The notes: generated by a model from the letters alone, not told the origin. Counted from the stretch's first letter, positions 49,736 through 59,864 are shown. The stretch: DNA of 64,000 nt from CAVYTF01 sp963771435 (GCA_963771435.1 CAVYTF010000018.1:62001-126000); one strand, 5' to 3'. Numbers and translations are program-made.

Positions 49736-50112
49736 CCTACAAGTTTCTCATAATCTGCTGCACTAAGCAAGGCCTCAATATCCGCAGGGTCATTTAGTTT
49801 TATTTTCACCATCCACCCCTCGCCATAGGCATCAGTATTTACAAGTTCCGGCTTATTTTCCAATATGGCGTTTATTTCTAAAACCGTCCCCGCCACCGGC
49901 ATAAACAGGTCGCTAACGGTTTTCACAGCCTCCACAGTGCCAAAAACCTCTGCAACATTCAGGCTTTTGCCAACTGTTGTAACATCTATATATACAATAT
50001 CCCCAAGTTCACCCTGTGCAAAATCCGTAATGCCCACCAATGCAATATCCCCTTCTGTAAGCTTCACCCATTCATGGTCTTTTGTGTACTTAAGCTCGTT
50101 CGGAAGATTCAT
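49732..50112 (-). CDS. gcvH: Glycine cleavage system H protein
   Basis: 126 residues. The lipoyl carrier of the glycine cleavage complex moves the aminomethyl group between P, T and L proteins. The lipoylated lysine is in GTVEAVKTVSDLFMPV near residue 64. YTKDHEWVKLTEGDIALVGI at the N-terminus and NDPADIEALLSAADYEKLV at the C-terminus are diagnostic. Its stop overlaps the sigma-factor start by four bases. This makes an unusual operon of a metabolic gene with a regulatory pair. The other gcv genes are not in the window. Confidence 0.97.
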   Translation of the reverse strand: MNLPNELKYTKDHEWVKLTEGDIALVGITDFAQGELGDIVYIDVTTVGKSLNVAEVFGTVEAVKTVSDLFMPVAGTVLEINAILENKPELVNTDAYGEGWMVKIKLNDPADIEALLSAADYEKLVG

Positions 50113-50256
50113 AATTTCTTTTTTATGCTACAAATATATGTATGAAATAATAAGAAAAGGCTCCTAAAACATTCACAACTCACCACGCACCTCCTCACCG
50201 TTCACTCCTAACATCTCTCCATTCTCAATTCTCCATTCTCAATTGACCCTCACTCC

Positions 50257-50979
50257 TCACCATTGACCCTCCCACACCCTCATCTTCATCATTACGTTTC
50301 CCAAGGGCCTGTCATGGCTGTCTCTCGGCAGCTTTGCAATTTTATCAACCACGTCCATCCCTTTTATCACTTCCCCAAATACCGTATAATTCTGGTCAAG
50401 GAACGGCGCCCCCCCAATTGTTTTATAAGCTTTTCGTTGTGCATCAGTATAAGTAAATGAAGGGTTCGATTGTCTTGCCTGGCATTCCACACCATTTAGC
50501 TGTATATCAGTAAACTGTTTTCCTTGCACAATATAAAACTGGCAGTTACTGCTCGCTTTTTCAGGATTATCGTCCCTCGCCATCGCCAACGCGCCTCTTT
50601 TGTGAAACAAAAAAGGCTTAAATTCAGCGGGTATCTTCTCCCCGCCGGGAATTTCCCCATTGCCCAATTGCACAGAATCCAATGGCGCGTTCTTGCTCGT
50701 AGGGTCGCCTCCCTGTATCATAAATCCGTCTATCACACGGTGGAACAAAAGGCTATCATAAAACTTCTCTTTCACCAGCTTAATAAAATTATCCCTGTGC
50801 AGCGGGGTTGAGTCATATAGCTTTATCACTATATTCCCATAGCTGGTCATAATTTCCACCAACGGCGTTTTAGCGGCAACAGTTTTTTTAGCGGCAATAG
50901 GTTTTCCAACAGTTTTTGTTTGTGCGCCTGCACATAATGCCAGGCAAACGCAAGCAGCAGCAATGATCAGTCTTTTCAT
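50257..50979 (-). CDS. Exported cyclophilin-type peptidyl-prolyl isomerase
   Basis: 240 residues with signal peptide MKRLIIAAACVCLALCAGA. The cyclophilin core has FYDSLLFHRVIDGFMIQGGD, KRGALAMARDDNPEKASSNC, QFYIV and NYTVFGEVIKGMDVVDKIA. It catalyses cis-trans isomerisation of proline bonds and probably assists folding in the periplasm. It lies 14 bp downstream of the hypothetical gene 50994-51380 and is probably cotranscribed with it. Confidence 0.95.
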   Translation of the reverse strand: MKRLIIAAACVCLALCAGAQTKTVGKPIAAKKTVAAKTPLVEIMTSYGNIVIKLYDSTPLHRDNFIKLVKEKFYDSLLFHRVIDGFMIQGGDPTSKNAPLDSVQLGNGEIPGGEKIPAEFKPFLFHKRGALAMARDDNPEKASSNCQFYIVQGKQFTDIQLNGVECQARQSNPSFTYTDAQRKAYKTIGGAPFLDQNYTVFGEVIKGMDVVDKIAKLPRDSHDRPLGNVMMKMRVWEGQW

Positions 50980-50993
50980 TTTGCAATAATAAT

Positions 50994-51380
50994 TTAAAAT
51001 CCTTGTTCCCCGAAGTAAAGCAAAATATGATCTTTCAAAAAGTTTTCCTGTTCTATAAGTGGCAATGCAGGCAGTTCCTTAAGTTGCTCAAAATGAGGCC
51101 AGCCCTCCGCGTCTTTTTCGCGTAGCTCATAATAACCGCTCGGGCTCAAAACGGTGCATATTGCCACATGCATTAGGTCCTGTTTCTGTTCTTTGGTAAT
51201 TTTCTCTTGTATAAAACCCGTTTCCTGCAGGCCAATTAAAAACAAAACAGCCTCCATGTCAGGTTTCTTCCCAAACCGTTCCAACAACCCTGCCTCCAAC
51301 CGCCACCACCTCTGCTGAAGATCATCATTAACAAACATAGCGCGAAGATAAAACACCATCAACAGATAATGATCAACCAC
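50994..51380 (-). CDS. Conserved hypothetical protein
   Basis: Up to 128 residues. The annotated start is GTG 51380. ATG 51359 (MVFYLRAMFVNDDLQQRWWR) or ATG 51338 (MFVNDDLQQRW) is more likely. The sequence is helical and acidic: LEAGLLERFGKKPDMEAVLF, LIGLQETGFIQEKITKEQKQ, DLMHVAICTVLSPSGYYELR. I recognise no domain name. The same arrangement upstream of a peptidyl-prolyl isomerase gene suggests a conserved operon, but I cannot check that. Confidence 0.6.
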   Translation of the reverse strand: MVDHYLLMVFYLRAMFVNDDLQQRWWRLEAGLLERFGKKPDMEAVLFLIGLQETGFIQEKITKEQKQDLMHVAICTVLSPSGYYELREKDAEGWPHFEQLKELPALPLIEQENFLKDHILLYFGEQGF

Positions 51381-51820
51381 AAACTAATTTGGAGCTGTCA
51401 TCTGTTAATAAGCATCTATCAGCTTCCGTTCCAAATGTGGCACATTGCCTTCAACAAAACCTTCATCGGTCTTACTCCTGCCATCCGGCAGCCTTTAGCA
51501 ACAGAACATTATTCAGCATCACTTAAACCCGCCTCCAGGTCTGCAACTCATTCCATTCGGCAGTACTACCTGGTAACATAACCTACACGAACCAACAACT
51601 TGAATAATAGTCCTTATTCGCTAACTGTTAAATGTTAAACTGAACTAAAAGAATAGATCAATGATGTAAAAAAGCAAAGCCATACCAAACGCATTACAAC
51701 CTAATGTGGTAACCCTCATTTTGCCACTAACAACCAGACAAGGTCAATGTGATTAGGAAAGTAGTAAGCATCCCCTCTTCTCCGAGTCCTTTCTTTTTTG
51801 CAGAAAGGGTGGGGGTAGGT
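51381..51820. other. Gene-free stretch between two minus-strand genes
   Basis: 440 bases with no convincing ORF, RNA or array. CCTTTCTTTTTTGCAGAAAGG (split as CCTTTCT, TTTTTGC, AGAAAGG at about 51788-51808) is a 7-bp hairpin downstream of the first surface-protein gene. It lacks a T-run. Confidence 0.4.
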
Positions 51821-54409
51821 TTACCTCGCCAGCACCATCTTCTTCGTATCGATCAGCTTCCCGTCAATCAATAAACTATATTGATACATACCCGCAGCCA
51901 TTTCACCCCCGCTGATAACCTGTTTCCCATACCCGCTATTGGCAAGCGTAAACGTTTTTAATGTATGCCCTGAAATATCTGTTATCATAAGCGCTGCATT
52001 ATGAAAATCCTGTGGAATATAGTAGCTTATATAAGAACTGCCGTTAAATGGGTTAGGTACATTCTGGTCAAGCCTTGGTTGGTCTGTAATAGTTGTCATT
52101 TGCTGGCTGCTTATTGTTCGTTGCATGTTTGATGTAAAGCTATTGCAGCATTGGCTCATGGCTGACTGCATCTGTGTAATGGTGTTTTTTAGATCACTCA
52201 TTTGTTGCTGCAATGCAGTAACAGTGTTTTGCAATGGTTCCACAATATTTTTCAAAGAATCGTTCTCTACGGATAATTCCTGCACTGCTTTTACCAGCGG
52301 CACTACAAATTCACTGTAACGCAGGCTATACAGATCCTGCTCATTCTGTGGCTTTACCACACCGCTGAAATCGTAGTTGATCTTTTCTGCTGCATTTTCT
52401 ACATCCTGGGCAAGAAAGCCCGTCATCTGCTTTTTTTCAAGGTCATATTTACCCGGAAAATCTACGTCAGCATTCTTCCCGTTGACTGTTTTACCTGCAT
52501 ACATCATTTGATCTTCTTTGTGTATATCAAGCTTATAGGTCACCGGCCTCAGCAGGTTAATAAAAGCAAGCCCCGGCACATTCTGTTGAATATTATTCTT
52601 TATCCGTCGGTCGCTGTAGGTGCTGAAGTTTACCTCCCCTCTGATAACGGTAACACTTCCATCGCCGATCTCCACCATATTACTTGAACTTGCACTCGAA
52701 CCAACATCATACCCAAGCCCGGTCCAATTAGTTAATGTGGCAGTAGTTGGGTAAGCACGGAATCCAATACCGGTATTATAGTTTCCTGTTGTGTTGGTGG
52801 AAAGAGCATTTGCTCCAATAGCCGTATTATTTCCCCCCGTAGTGTTACTGATCATCGCTTGGTAACCGTCCACAGTATTATCGGCACCTGACGTATTTAA
52901 ATAAAGAGTTTTACTGCCAATAGCTGTATTTGCTATTCCTGAATTATTACTATACAAAGCGGAATCACCAACGGCAACCTGGTTGCTGATTGTAAGGCTA
53001 TTAAATAAAGTTTGTACTCCGATCGCCACATTACTATAACCCGTGGTATTGTTGTATAATGAATTGAATCCGCTTGCAGTATTAGTATTTCCCGTAGTGT
53101 TTTCGTCGAGAGACCCACTGCCATCAGCACTATTGTACATTCCTGTGGTATTATAGGAAAGGGCATCTTCTCCGTTTGCAGTATTATAGCTACCGGTAGT
53201 GTTGTTATATAGCGCTGCAAGTCCATTTGCAGTGTTATTATTCCCCGTGGTGTTATAATAAAGAGCTTCTCCCCCGTTTGCAGTATTGTAACTTCCCGTA
53301 TTGTTGTTTATAAGGGCATCTTCTCCATTTGCCGTATTATAACTTCCTGTTGTATTAACAAATAGCGCAGATTCCCCATTTGCTGTATTATAATTTCCTG
53401 TAGTGTTGAAAAATAGCGCAGACTCCCCATTTGCCGTATTATCAATTCCTGTAGAGTTTTCATAAAGGGCACCAAAGCCAGTAGCAGTATTATCATCTCC
53501 TGTTGTATTGTAATAAAGACCTTGATAACCATTTGCAGTATTTTCACTTCCGGTAGTGTTTGAATAAAGCGCCTGGTATCCAGTGGCAATATTATAGTTT
53601 CCCGCAGTGTTTGAATAAAGCGCCTGGTAACCATTGGCGCTGTTATAAACTCCGATTGTGTTTGAATAAAGAGACTGGTAACCTATAGCCACATTGTACG
53701 CTCCAGTTATATTTAAATATAATGATTGATAACCATCAGCCGTATTCTGGCCTCCGGTAGTGTTTGAATGAAGTGCATTATATCCATTGGCCGTATTTTG
53801 GCTTCCGGTGGTGTTTGAATATAGTGCAGAATAACCTGTTGCTTGATTACCTGCACCCGTTGTATTGGAATACAGCGCCTCATACCCTACCGCCGTAAGA
53901 TTGCTCACAGTGCTGTTAAAGAGCGTACCATACCCAACAGCAGTATTGTTGCTGCCGCTTACATTCGTATAAAGCGATTGGCCGCCATTTGCAAGGTTAT
54001 AACTGCCCGTCGTGTTATAATTTAGCGTTTGGCGCCCGATCCCGGTATTGTATTGCCCCGTCGTGTTGTATTGCAATGTTGTAGCCCCGTTCGCAACGTT
54101 AAACGAACCCGTAAGGCTAACTCCCCCTAATGCAGCATATCCAAGTGCGGTATTTTCGATTGGCGGATTACTGCCTGAAGCGTTTTGCAGGCATAGGTAT
54201 CCAATGCCCGTATTATAATGGCTGCCCGTATAAGTACCCTCAACAATACCTCCCTTCCTGCCGTCAAGAACAAAATTTAATGGAAATGCATTTGTAGTGC
54301 CCAAAACATTTCCGCTAACAGCTGCATTACCTGCCAGGCTCCAGCTCTGTGCAAATACAGCCTGTGTTATTACTAATAACAAGGCTCCGAAGAATACAAT
54401 TTTTTTCAT
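51821..54409 (-). CDS. Giant repeat surface protein 1: 17-residue repeats, S74 chaperone, T9SS sorting domain
   Basis: 862 residues from ATG 54409 (signal MKKIVFFGALLLVITQAVFA). The longer frame to 54487 translates a terminator. After a conserved N-terminus (SWSLAGNAAVSGNVLGTTNA) come about 29 repeats of 17 residues with consensus N-T-A-N-G-Y-x-A-L-Y-x-N-T-T-G-x-x, like YadA/LbR head repeats and phage tail-fibre beta-helices. Next is an S74 intramolecular chaperone domain starting YSDRRIKNNIQQNVPGLAFI, with GFLAQDVE and YSEFVVPLVKAVQEL. A coiled-coil stretch with an MSQCC pair follows. The last ~85 residues (RLDQNVPNPFNGSSYISYYI, ISGHTLKTF, GMYQYSLLIDGK) are a T9SS type A sorting domain. It should be exported by T9SS and trimeric. 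It ends IDTKKMVLAR, diverging from its paralogues. Confidence 0.88.
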   Translation of the reverse strand: MKKIVFFGALLLVITQAVFAQSWSLAGNAAVSGNVLGTTNAFPLNFVLDGRKGGIVEGTYTGSHYNTGIGYLCLQNASGSNPPIENTALGYAALGGVSLTGSFNVANGATTLQYNTTGQYNTGIGRQTLNYNTTGSYNLANGGQSLYTNVSGSNNTAVGYGTLFNSTVSNLTAVGYEALYSNTTGAGNQATGYSALYSNTTGSQNTANGYNALHSNTTGGQNTADGYQSLYLNITGAYNVAIGYQSLYSNTIGVYNSANGYQALYSNTAGNYNIATGYQALYSNTTGSENTANGYQGLYYNTTGDDNTATGFGALYENSTGIDNTANGESALFFNTTGNYNTANGESALFVNTTGSYNTANGEDALINNNTGSYNTANGGEALYYNTTGNNNTANGLAALYNNTTGSYNTANGEDALSYNTTGMYNSADGSGSLDENTTGNTNTASGFNSLYNNTTGYSNVAIGVQTLFNSLTISNQVAVGDSALYSNNSGIANTAIGSKTLYLNTSGADNTVDGYQAMISNTTGGNNTAIGANALSTNTTGNYNTGIGFRAYPTTATLTNWTGLGYDVGSSASSSNMVEIGDGSVTVIRGEVNFSTYSDRRIKNNIQQNVPGLAFINLLRPVTYKLDIHKEDQMMYAGKTVNGKNADVDFPGKYDLEKKQMTGFLAQDVENAAEKINYDFSGVVKPQNEQDLYSLRYSEFVVPLVKAVQELSVENDSLKNIVEPLQNTVTALQQQMSDLKNTITQMQSAMSQCCNSFTSNMQRTISSQQMTTITDQPRLDQNVPNPFNGSSYISYYIPQDFHNAALMITDISGHTLKTFTLANSGYGKQVISGGEMAAGMYQYSLLIDGKLIDTKKMVLAR

Positions 54410-54452
54410 GGCTTTTAATTTTAAAACAAGGTAAGGGATTTTTATTAACGAA

Positions 54453-54484
54453 ATAAAAAAAGCCACTCCTTTCAGAATGGCTTT
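54453..54484 (-). terminator. Terminator between surface-protein genes 2 and 1
   Basis: On the minus strand AAAGCCA and TGGCTTT arms (59-65 and 78-84 of 54400s) close over a CT-rich loop, followed by a T-run. Near-identical elements lie between genes 3 and 2 (57081-57110) and between genes 4 and 3 (59909-59938). Confidence 0.75.
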
Positions 54485-54518
54485 CAATTCTCAATTCTCA
54501 ATTTTCAATTATAACTTC

Positions 54519-57035
54519 TCAATTTGCCTTCACCATCTTCTTCGTATCGATCAACTTCCCGTCTATCAGCAAAGAATACTGGTACATACCCGCTGCCATT
54601 TCAGTGCCGCTGATAATTTGCCTTCCATACCCGATGTTAGCAAGAGGATATGTTTTTAATGTATGCCCTGAAATATCAGTAACAATAAGAGCTGCATTGT
54701 GAGAACCCTGCGGAATATAATAGCTGACATACGAACTCCCGTTAAACGGGTTAGGCACATTCTGGTCAAGCCTCGGCTGGTCAGTAATTGCAGTTACCTG
54801 CTTATCACTTCCCGGCGCCTGCATAGACGAAGAAAAGCTATTACAGCACTGGCTCATCGCTGATTCTATTTGACTGATTTTTGCATTTACATTATCTAAC
54901 TGTTGTTGTAGCGCTGTAACTGTGCTTTGCAATGGTTGCATAATGTTCTTCAACGAGTCTATCTGTTGTTGTTTATCGGTATTCGTAGCGCTCAACTCTT
55001 GTACTGCCTTCACCAGCGGCATCACAAACTCAGCATACCGCAAACCATACAAGTCTTTGCTGTTCTTAGCAGCATCAACGCCACTAAAGTTATAGTTCAT
55101 TTCTTTTGCAACCTTTTCTACATCCTGCGCTATAAATCCTGTGTAAACAATTTGCTCTTTTGCACTGCGCGCAGCTAATTTCTGCTGTGTAGGTTGTATG
55201 ACCTTCCCGTCCTTATCTTTATGAACAGGCGGCTGTATTATTCTATCAGCAGCATCAAGGTCAAGGTTGTAAGTTATTGGCTGCAATTGGTTAATGAAAG
55301 CCAACCCTGGCACATTTTGCTGTATATTTTTCTTCACCCTGCCATCGCTTATATTGGTCCAGTTTGCATAGCCACCAATACTGGTCTGTTCGCCATCACC
55401 TATCCGTACCTGGTTGGTTGCAGTAATTATTGCGCCTGAGCCAAAGGAGCTTGCATCAGTAAACCCATCTGCATTTACGTCAGCGCCAAGACCATCCGCC
55501 GTGAGATTGACTCCTGTATAATTGTTTTCCAGGGCACTAGCTCCATTGGCCGTGTTACCACTTCCTGTAGTGTTGGATAAAAGGGCATAGTTCCCGGTTG
55601 CAGTATTCTGATAACTCGTAGTATTGGAGCTAAGGGCGCTACAACCATTTGCAGTATTCTGATAACCTGTAGTGTTAGCATAAAGAGCGTAATAACCGTT
55701 TGCAATGTTATTAAACCCCGTAGTGTTATACTGAAGGGATTGTTGTCCATTTGCAGTGTTATTACTCCCTGTAGTGTTATAATAAAGGGCTTCAGCTCCA
55801 TTGGCAGTATTATACTCCCCCTTAGTGTTATAATAAAGGGCTTCATAACCATTGGCAGTGTTGTCTTCCCCGGTAGTGTCGTAGTAAAGGGCTTTATAGC
55901 CATTTGCAGTGTTTTGAAACCCCGTAGTATTGGAATAAAGGGCATTAACTCCAGTCGCAGTGTTGTAACTTCCACTGGTGTTAGCAAAAAGGGCATACGC
56001 TCCATATGCAGCATTATCATACCCCGACACATTTGAATAAAGAGATTGATAACCGTTTGCAGTGTTTTCAATTCCTGTGGTGTTGGCAGTAAGGGCTGCA
56101 TATCCATTGGCAGTGTTGTAATTCCCGGTAGTGTTCGCAGCAAGTGCGTATGCCCCATTGGCTGCGTTATTTTTCCCTGACGCATTTACATAAAGAGACT
56201 GATAACCGTTTGCAGTGTTGTAACTCCCCGTGGTGTTGGAAGCAAGCGCCTGCATCCCATTGGCGGTATTGTTGCTCCCTGTGGTATTATGCAAAAGGGC
56301 AGCTCCCCCATTTGCAGTGTTACTGCTTCCTGTGGTGTTGAAATAAAGCGCTGTATATCCATTCGCCGTGTTTTCAATTCCCGTAGTGTTGGAAGTAAGC
56401 GCTGCATAACCATTTGCAGTATTGTCCCCCCCTGTTGTATTCAAATAAAGGGATTGATAACCGGTAGCTACATTGCCGGCCCCCGTTGTATTTGAGTACA
56501 AAGATTCATACCCCACTGCCGTAAGATTGCTCACCGTGCTGTTAAAGAGCGTACCATACCCAACAGCAGTATTGTTGCTTCCGGTCACATTCGTATAAAG
56601 GGACTGACCGCCATTTGCAAGGTTATAACTGCCCGTTGTGTTATAATTAAGCGTTTGGCGCCCGATCCCTGTATTATATTGCCCGGTCGTGTTGTATTGC
56701 AATGTTGTAGCTCCGTTCGCAACGTTAAACGAACCCGTAAGGCTAACTCCCCCTAATGCAGCATATCCAAGTGCAGTATTTTCTATCGGTGGGTTACTGC
56801 CTGAAGCGTTTTGCAGGCACAGGTACCCGATGCCCGTATTATAATGGCTGCCCGTATAAGTACCCTCTACAATACCTCCCTTTCTGCCGTCAAGAACAAA
56901 GTTTAATGGAAATGCGTTGGTCGTCCCTAACACATTACCGCTAACAGCTGCATTGCCTGCCAGGCTCCAGCTTTGTGCATAAACAGTCTGCATTGCTATT
57001 AATAGCAGTGCTGCGAAGAATACAATTTTTCTCAT
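54519..57035 (-). CDS. Giant repeat surface protein 2 (paralogue)
   Basis: 838 residues from ATG 57035 (MRKIVFFAALLLIAMQTVYA). It has the same architecture as the neighbour: conserved N-terminus, about 27 repeats of 17 residues, and the S74 chaperone (ISDGRVKKNIQQNVPGLAFI). It has a longer insertion (DRIIQPPVHKDKDGKVIQPT) in the chaperone than protein 1, then a heptad coiled coil (SLKNIMQPLQSTVTALQQQL), a CC pair and a T9SS sorting domain ending IDTKKMVKAN. It is closest to proteins 3 and 4. Repeat order matches protein 3 in blocks, e.g. YKALYYDTTGE then YEALYYNT. Confidence 0.88.
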   Translation of the reverse strand: MRKIVFFAALLLIAMQTVYAQSWSLAGNAAVSGNVLGTTNAFPLNFVLDGRKGGIVEGTYTGSHYNTGIGYLCLQNASGSNPPIENTALGYAALGGVSLTGSFNVANGATTLQYNTTGQYNTGIGRQTLNYNTTGSYNLANGGQSLYTNVTGSNNTAVGYGTLFNSTVSNLTAVGYESLYSNTTGAGNVATGYQSLYLNTTGGDNTANGYAALTSNTTGIENTANGYTALYFNTTGSSNTANGGAALLHNTTGSNNTANGMQALASNTTGSYNTANGYQSLYVNASGKNNAANGAYALAANTTGNYNTANGYAALTANTTGIENTANGYQSLYSNVSGYDNAAYGAYALFANTSGSYNTATGVNALYSNTTGFQNTANGYKALYYDTTGEDNTANGYEALYYNTKGEYNTANGAEALYYNTTGSNNTANGQQSLQYNTTGFNNIANGYYALYANTTGYQNTANGCSALSSNTTSYQNTATGNYALLSNTTGSGNTANGASALENNYTGVNLTADGLGADVNADGFTDASSFGSGAIITATNQVRIGDGEQTSIGGYANWTNISDGRVKKNIQQNVPGLAFINQLQPITYNLDLDAADRIIQPPVHKDKDGKVIQPTQQKLAARSAKEQIVYTGFIAQDVEKVAKEMNYNFSGVDAAKNSKDLYGLRYAEFVMPLVKAVQELSATNTDKQQQIDSLKNIMQPLQSTVTALQQQLDNVNAKISQIESAMSQCCNSFSSSMQAPGSDKQVTAITDQPRLDQNVPNPFNGSSYVSYYIPQGSHNAALIVTDISGHTLKTYPLANIGYGRQIISGTEMAAGMYQYSLLIDGKLIDTKKMVKAN

Positions 57036-57080
57036 GGCTTTTAATTTTTGAACAAGGTAGGGGATTTTTATTAACGAAAT

Positions 57081-57110
57081 AAAAAAAGCCACCCTTTCAG
57101 AATGGCTTTT
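57081..57110 (-). terminator. Terminator between surface-protein genes 3 and 2
   Basis: AAAGCCA/TGGCTTT hairpin with a T-run on the minus strand, the second copy of the conserved intergenic block. Confidence 0.75.
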
Positions 57111-57143
57111 AATTCTCAATTCTCAATTTTCAATTATAACTTC

Positions 57144-59864
57144 TCAATTTGCCTTCACCATCTTCTTCGTATCGATCAGCCTCCCATCAATAAGCAAAGA
57201 ATACTGGTACATTCCTGCCGCCATCTCGCTCCCGCTTATAACCTGCTTCCCGTATCCGCTGTTAGCAAGCGCAAACGTCTTCAATGTATGCCCCGAAATA
57301 TCCACAACCATCAACTGTGCATTATGAAACCCTTGTGGAATATAATAGCTGATATACGAACTCCCGTTAAAAGGGTTCGGCACATTCTGGTCAAGTCTGG
57401 GCTGGTCTGTAATAGCCGTAACCTGTTTATCGCTAACCGGCGCCTGCATAGCCGAAGAGAAACTATTACAACACTGGCTCATAGCCGATTGCATTTGGGA
57501 AATAGTATTTTTTAGATCGTTTAATTGTTGCTGTTGTGCATCAAGCTGTTCTTGTTGTGTATCAACCCTGGTATTCAAAGCTGTATTAGTTTGTTTCAGC
57601 GAATCATTCTTCACACTCAACTCCTGCACTGCCTTCACCAGCGGCACCACAAACTCAGCATACCGCAAACCATACAGATCCTTACTATTCTTTGCAGCAT
57701 CAACGCCGCTAAAATTGTAATTCATACCCTTTGCTGCTTTCTCTACATCCTGCGCTATAAACCCGGTATAAACAATTTGCTCTTTTGCAGTACGCGCAGC
57801 TAATTGTTCCTGTGTTGGCTGTATAACATTTCCTTTAGCATCTTTATGAACATGAGGCTGCACTATCTTGTCCGCAGCATCAAGGTTAAGATTATAAGTA
57901 ACTGGTTGCAATTGGTTAATGAATGCAAGCCCCGGTACATTTTGTTGTATATTTTTCTTTACCCTGCCATCACTTATATTGCTCCAACCTACATAACCGC
58001 CAATACTGGTCTGGTCTTCATCCCCAATTACTGTAGAGTAACTTGCTGTAAGATATGCTTGGTAGCCAAAGGCGCTTGCATCAACAAATCCACCTGCATT
58101 TACGTCAGCCTCAAAACCCACCGCTGTTAGACTATTCCCTGCAATGTTTGAATAAAGGGCTTCAAGTCCATTTGCAGTGTTATAATACCCCGTAGTGTTT
58201 TGAGCAAGGGCTAATTCCCCGTTTGCAGCATTCTGATAACCCGTAGTGTTGAAAGATAGGGCGCTATTACCATTGGCAGTATTATCACTTCCTGTGGTAT
58301 TGGCAGATAGGGCGTTATAACCATCGGCAGTATTATGCCCACCAATAGTATTTGCATAGAGTGTGAGAACACCATTTGCAGTATTATAAGCTCCTATAGT
58401 ATTATCCTGAAGGGATTGTTGTCCATTCGCAGTGTTATTACTCCCCGTAGTGTTATAATAAAGGGCATCAGCTCCATTGGCAGTATTATACTCCCCCGTA
58501 GTGTTATAATAAAGGGCTTCATACCCATTGGCAGTATTGTTCTCCCCCGTAGTATCGTAGTAAAGGGCTTTATAGCCATTTGCAGTATTTTGAAACCCCG
58601 TAGTGTTGAAATAAAGGGCTTCATAACCATTTGCAGTGTTTTGACCCCCCGTGTTATTATAGTAAAGGGCAGCATACCCGCTTGCAGTATTGGCAGTTCC
58701 CGTAGTGTTGAAATATAGGGCATATATTCCATTTGCGGTATTATTATTCCCTGTCGTATTAAGATAAAGGGCTTGCATCCCGGTTGCAGTGTTGTTGTTT
58801 CCCGTCGTATTAGTAAAAAGAGCTTTATATCCATTTGCAGTGTTGAAGCTCCCCGTAGTGTTGACAGAAAGGGCATAGGCTCCATTGGCAGCGTTATTGC
58901 CTCCCGTGGTGTTGGCAGAAAGGGCATCATACCCATTTGCAGTGTTGTAACTCCCCGTGGTGTTCGCAGCAAGGGCATACGCTCCATTGGCAGCGTTATC
59001 ATTCCCTGACGCATTTGTATAAAGAGATTGATAACCGTTTGCGGTATTGTAATTCCCCGTGGTGTTGAAAGCAAGCGCCTGCATCCCATTGCCAGTATTA
59101 TTGCTTCCCGTGGTATTATGCAAAAGGGCGGATACCCCATTTGCAGTATTGCTGCTTCCCGTAGTGTTGAAATAAAGCGCAGATACCCCATTTGCAGTAT
59201 TACTGCTTCCGGTAGTGTTGGCATATAGGGCTAAATAACCATTTGCAGTGTTATCCCCTCCAGTTGTATTCAAATAAAGGGATTGATAACCTGTAGCCAC
59301 ATTACCCGTACCAGTCGTATTCGAATACAACGATTCATACCCTACCGCCGTAAGATTGCTCACCGTGCTGTTAAAGAGCGTACCATACCCAACAGCAGTA
59401 TTGTTGCTTCCGGTCACATTCGTATAAAGGGACTGCCCGCCATTTGCAAGGTTATAACTACCGGTCGTGTTATAATTAAGCGTTTGGCGCCCGATCCCGG
59501 TATTGTATTGCCCGGTCGTGTTGTATTGCAATGTTGTAGCTCCGTTCGCAACGTTAAACGAACCTGTAAGGCTAACTCCCCCTAATGCAGCATATCCAAG
59601 TGCAGTATTTTCTATCGGTGGGTTACTGCCTGAAGCGTTTTGCAGGCACAGGTACCCGATGCCCGTATTATAATGGCTGCCCGTATAAGTACCCTCTACA
59701 ATACCTCCCTTCCTTCCGTCAAGAACAAAGTTTAATGGAAAGGCGTTGGTCGTCCCTAACACATTACCGCTAACAGCCGCATTACCTGTCAGGCTCCAGC
59801 TCTGTGCATGCACAGTCTGCATTGCTATTAATAGCAGTGCTGCGAAGAATACAATTTTTCTCAT
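57144..59864 (-). CDS. Giant repeat surface protein 3 (paralogue)
   Basis: 906 residues from ATG 59864 (MRKIVFFAALLLIAMQTVHA), the longest of the four, with about 30 repeats of 17 residues. The S74 domain is again ISDGRVKKNIQQNVPGLAFI with DKIVQPHVHKDAKGNVIQPT. An extended coiled coil follows (SLKQTNTALNTRVDTQQEQL, DAQQQQLNDLKNTISQMQSA), then the MSQCC pair and the T9SS domain. Several shadow frames of more than 200 codons arise because the 51-bp DNA repeat stays open in other frames. They are not genes. Confidence 0.88.
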   Translation of the reverse strand: MRKIVFFAALLLIAMQTVHAQSWSLTGNAAVSGNVLGTTNAFPLNFVLDGRKGGIVEGTYTGSHYNTGIGYLCLQNASGSNPPIENTALGYAALGGVSLTGSFNVANGATTLQYNTTGQYNTGIGRQTLNYNTTGSYNLANGGQSLYTNVTGSNNTAVGYGTLFNSTVSNLTAVGYESLYSNTTGTGNVATGYQSLYLNTTGGDNTANGYLALYANTTGSSNTANGVSALYFNTTGSSNTANGVSALLHNTTGSNNTGNGMQALAFNTTGNYNTANGYQSLYTNASGNDNAANGAYALAANTTGSYNTANGYDALSANTTGGNNAANGAYALSVNTTGSFNTANGYKALFTNTTGNNNTATGMQALYLNTTGNNNTANGIYALYFNTTGTANTASGYAALYYNNTGGQNTANGYEALYFNTTGFQNTANGYKALYYDTTGENNTANGYEALYYNTTGEYNTANGADALYYNTTGSNNTANGQQSLQDNTIGAYNTANGVLTLYANTIGGHNTADGYNALSANTTGSDNTANGNSALSFNTTGYQNAANGELALAQNTTGYYNTANGLEALYSNIAGNSLTAVGFEADVNAGGFVDASAFGYQAYLTASYSTVIGDEDQTSIGGYVGWSNISDGRVKKNIQQNVPGLAFINQLQPVTYNLNLDAADKIVQPHVHKDAKGNVIQPTQEQLAARTAKEQIVYTGFIAQDVEKAAKGMNYNFSGVDAAKNSKDLYGLRYAEFVVPLVKAVQELSVKNDSLKQTNTALNTRVDTQQEQLDAQQQQLNDLKNTISQMQSAMSQCCNSFSSAMQAPVSDKQVTAITDQPRLDQNVPNPFNGSSYISYYIPQGFHNAQLMVVDISGHTLKTFALANSGYGKQVISGSEMAAGMYQYSLLIDGRLIDTKKMVKAN

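Noticed and set aside
54409..54487. 26-28 residue N-terminal extensions of the surface proteins
   Set aside because: They translate the intergenic terminator and leader. The internal ATG begins a standard signal peptide in every copy.
58394..59224. 276-codon minus-strand ORF inside surface protein 3 (and similar ones at 55475-56185 and 60865-61695)
   Set aside because: These are alternative-frame shadows of the 51-bp coding repeat. The sequences (PTLREAITLPM-like) have no start context, and the true frame is clear from the signal peptide, S74 and T9SS domains.
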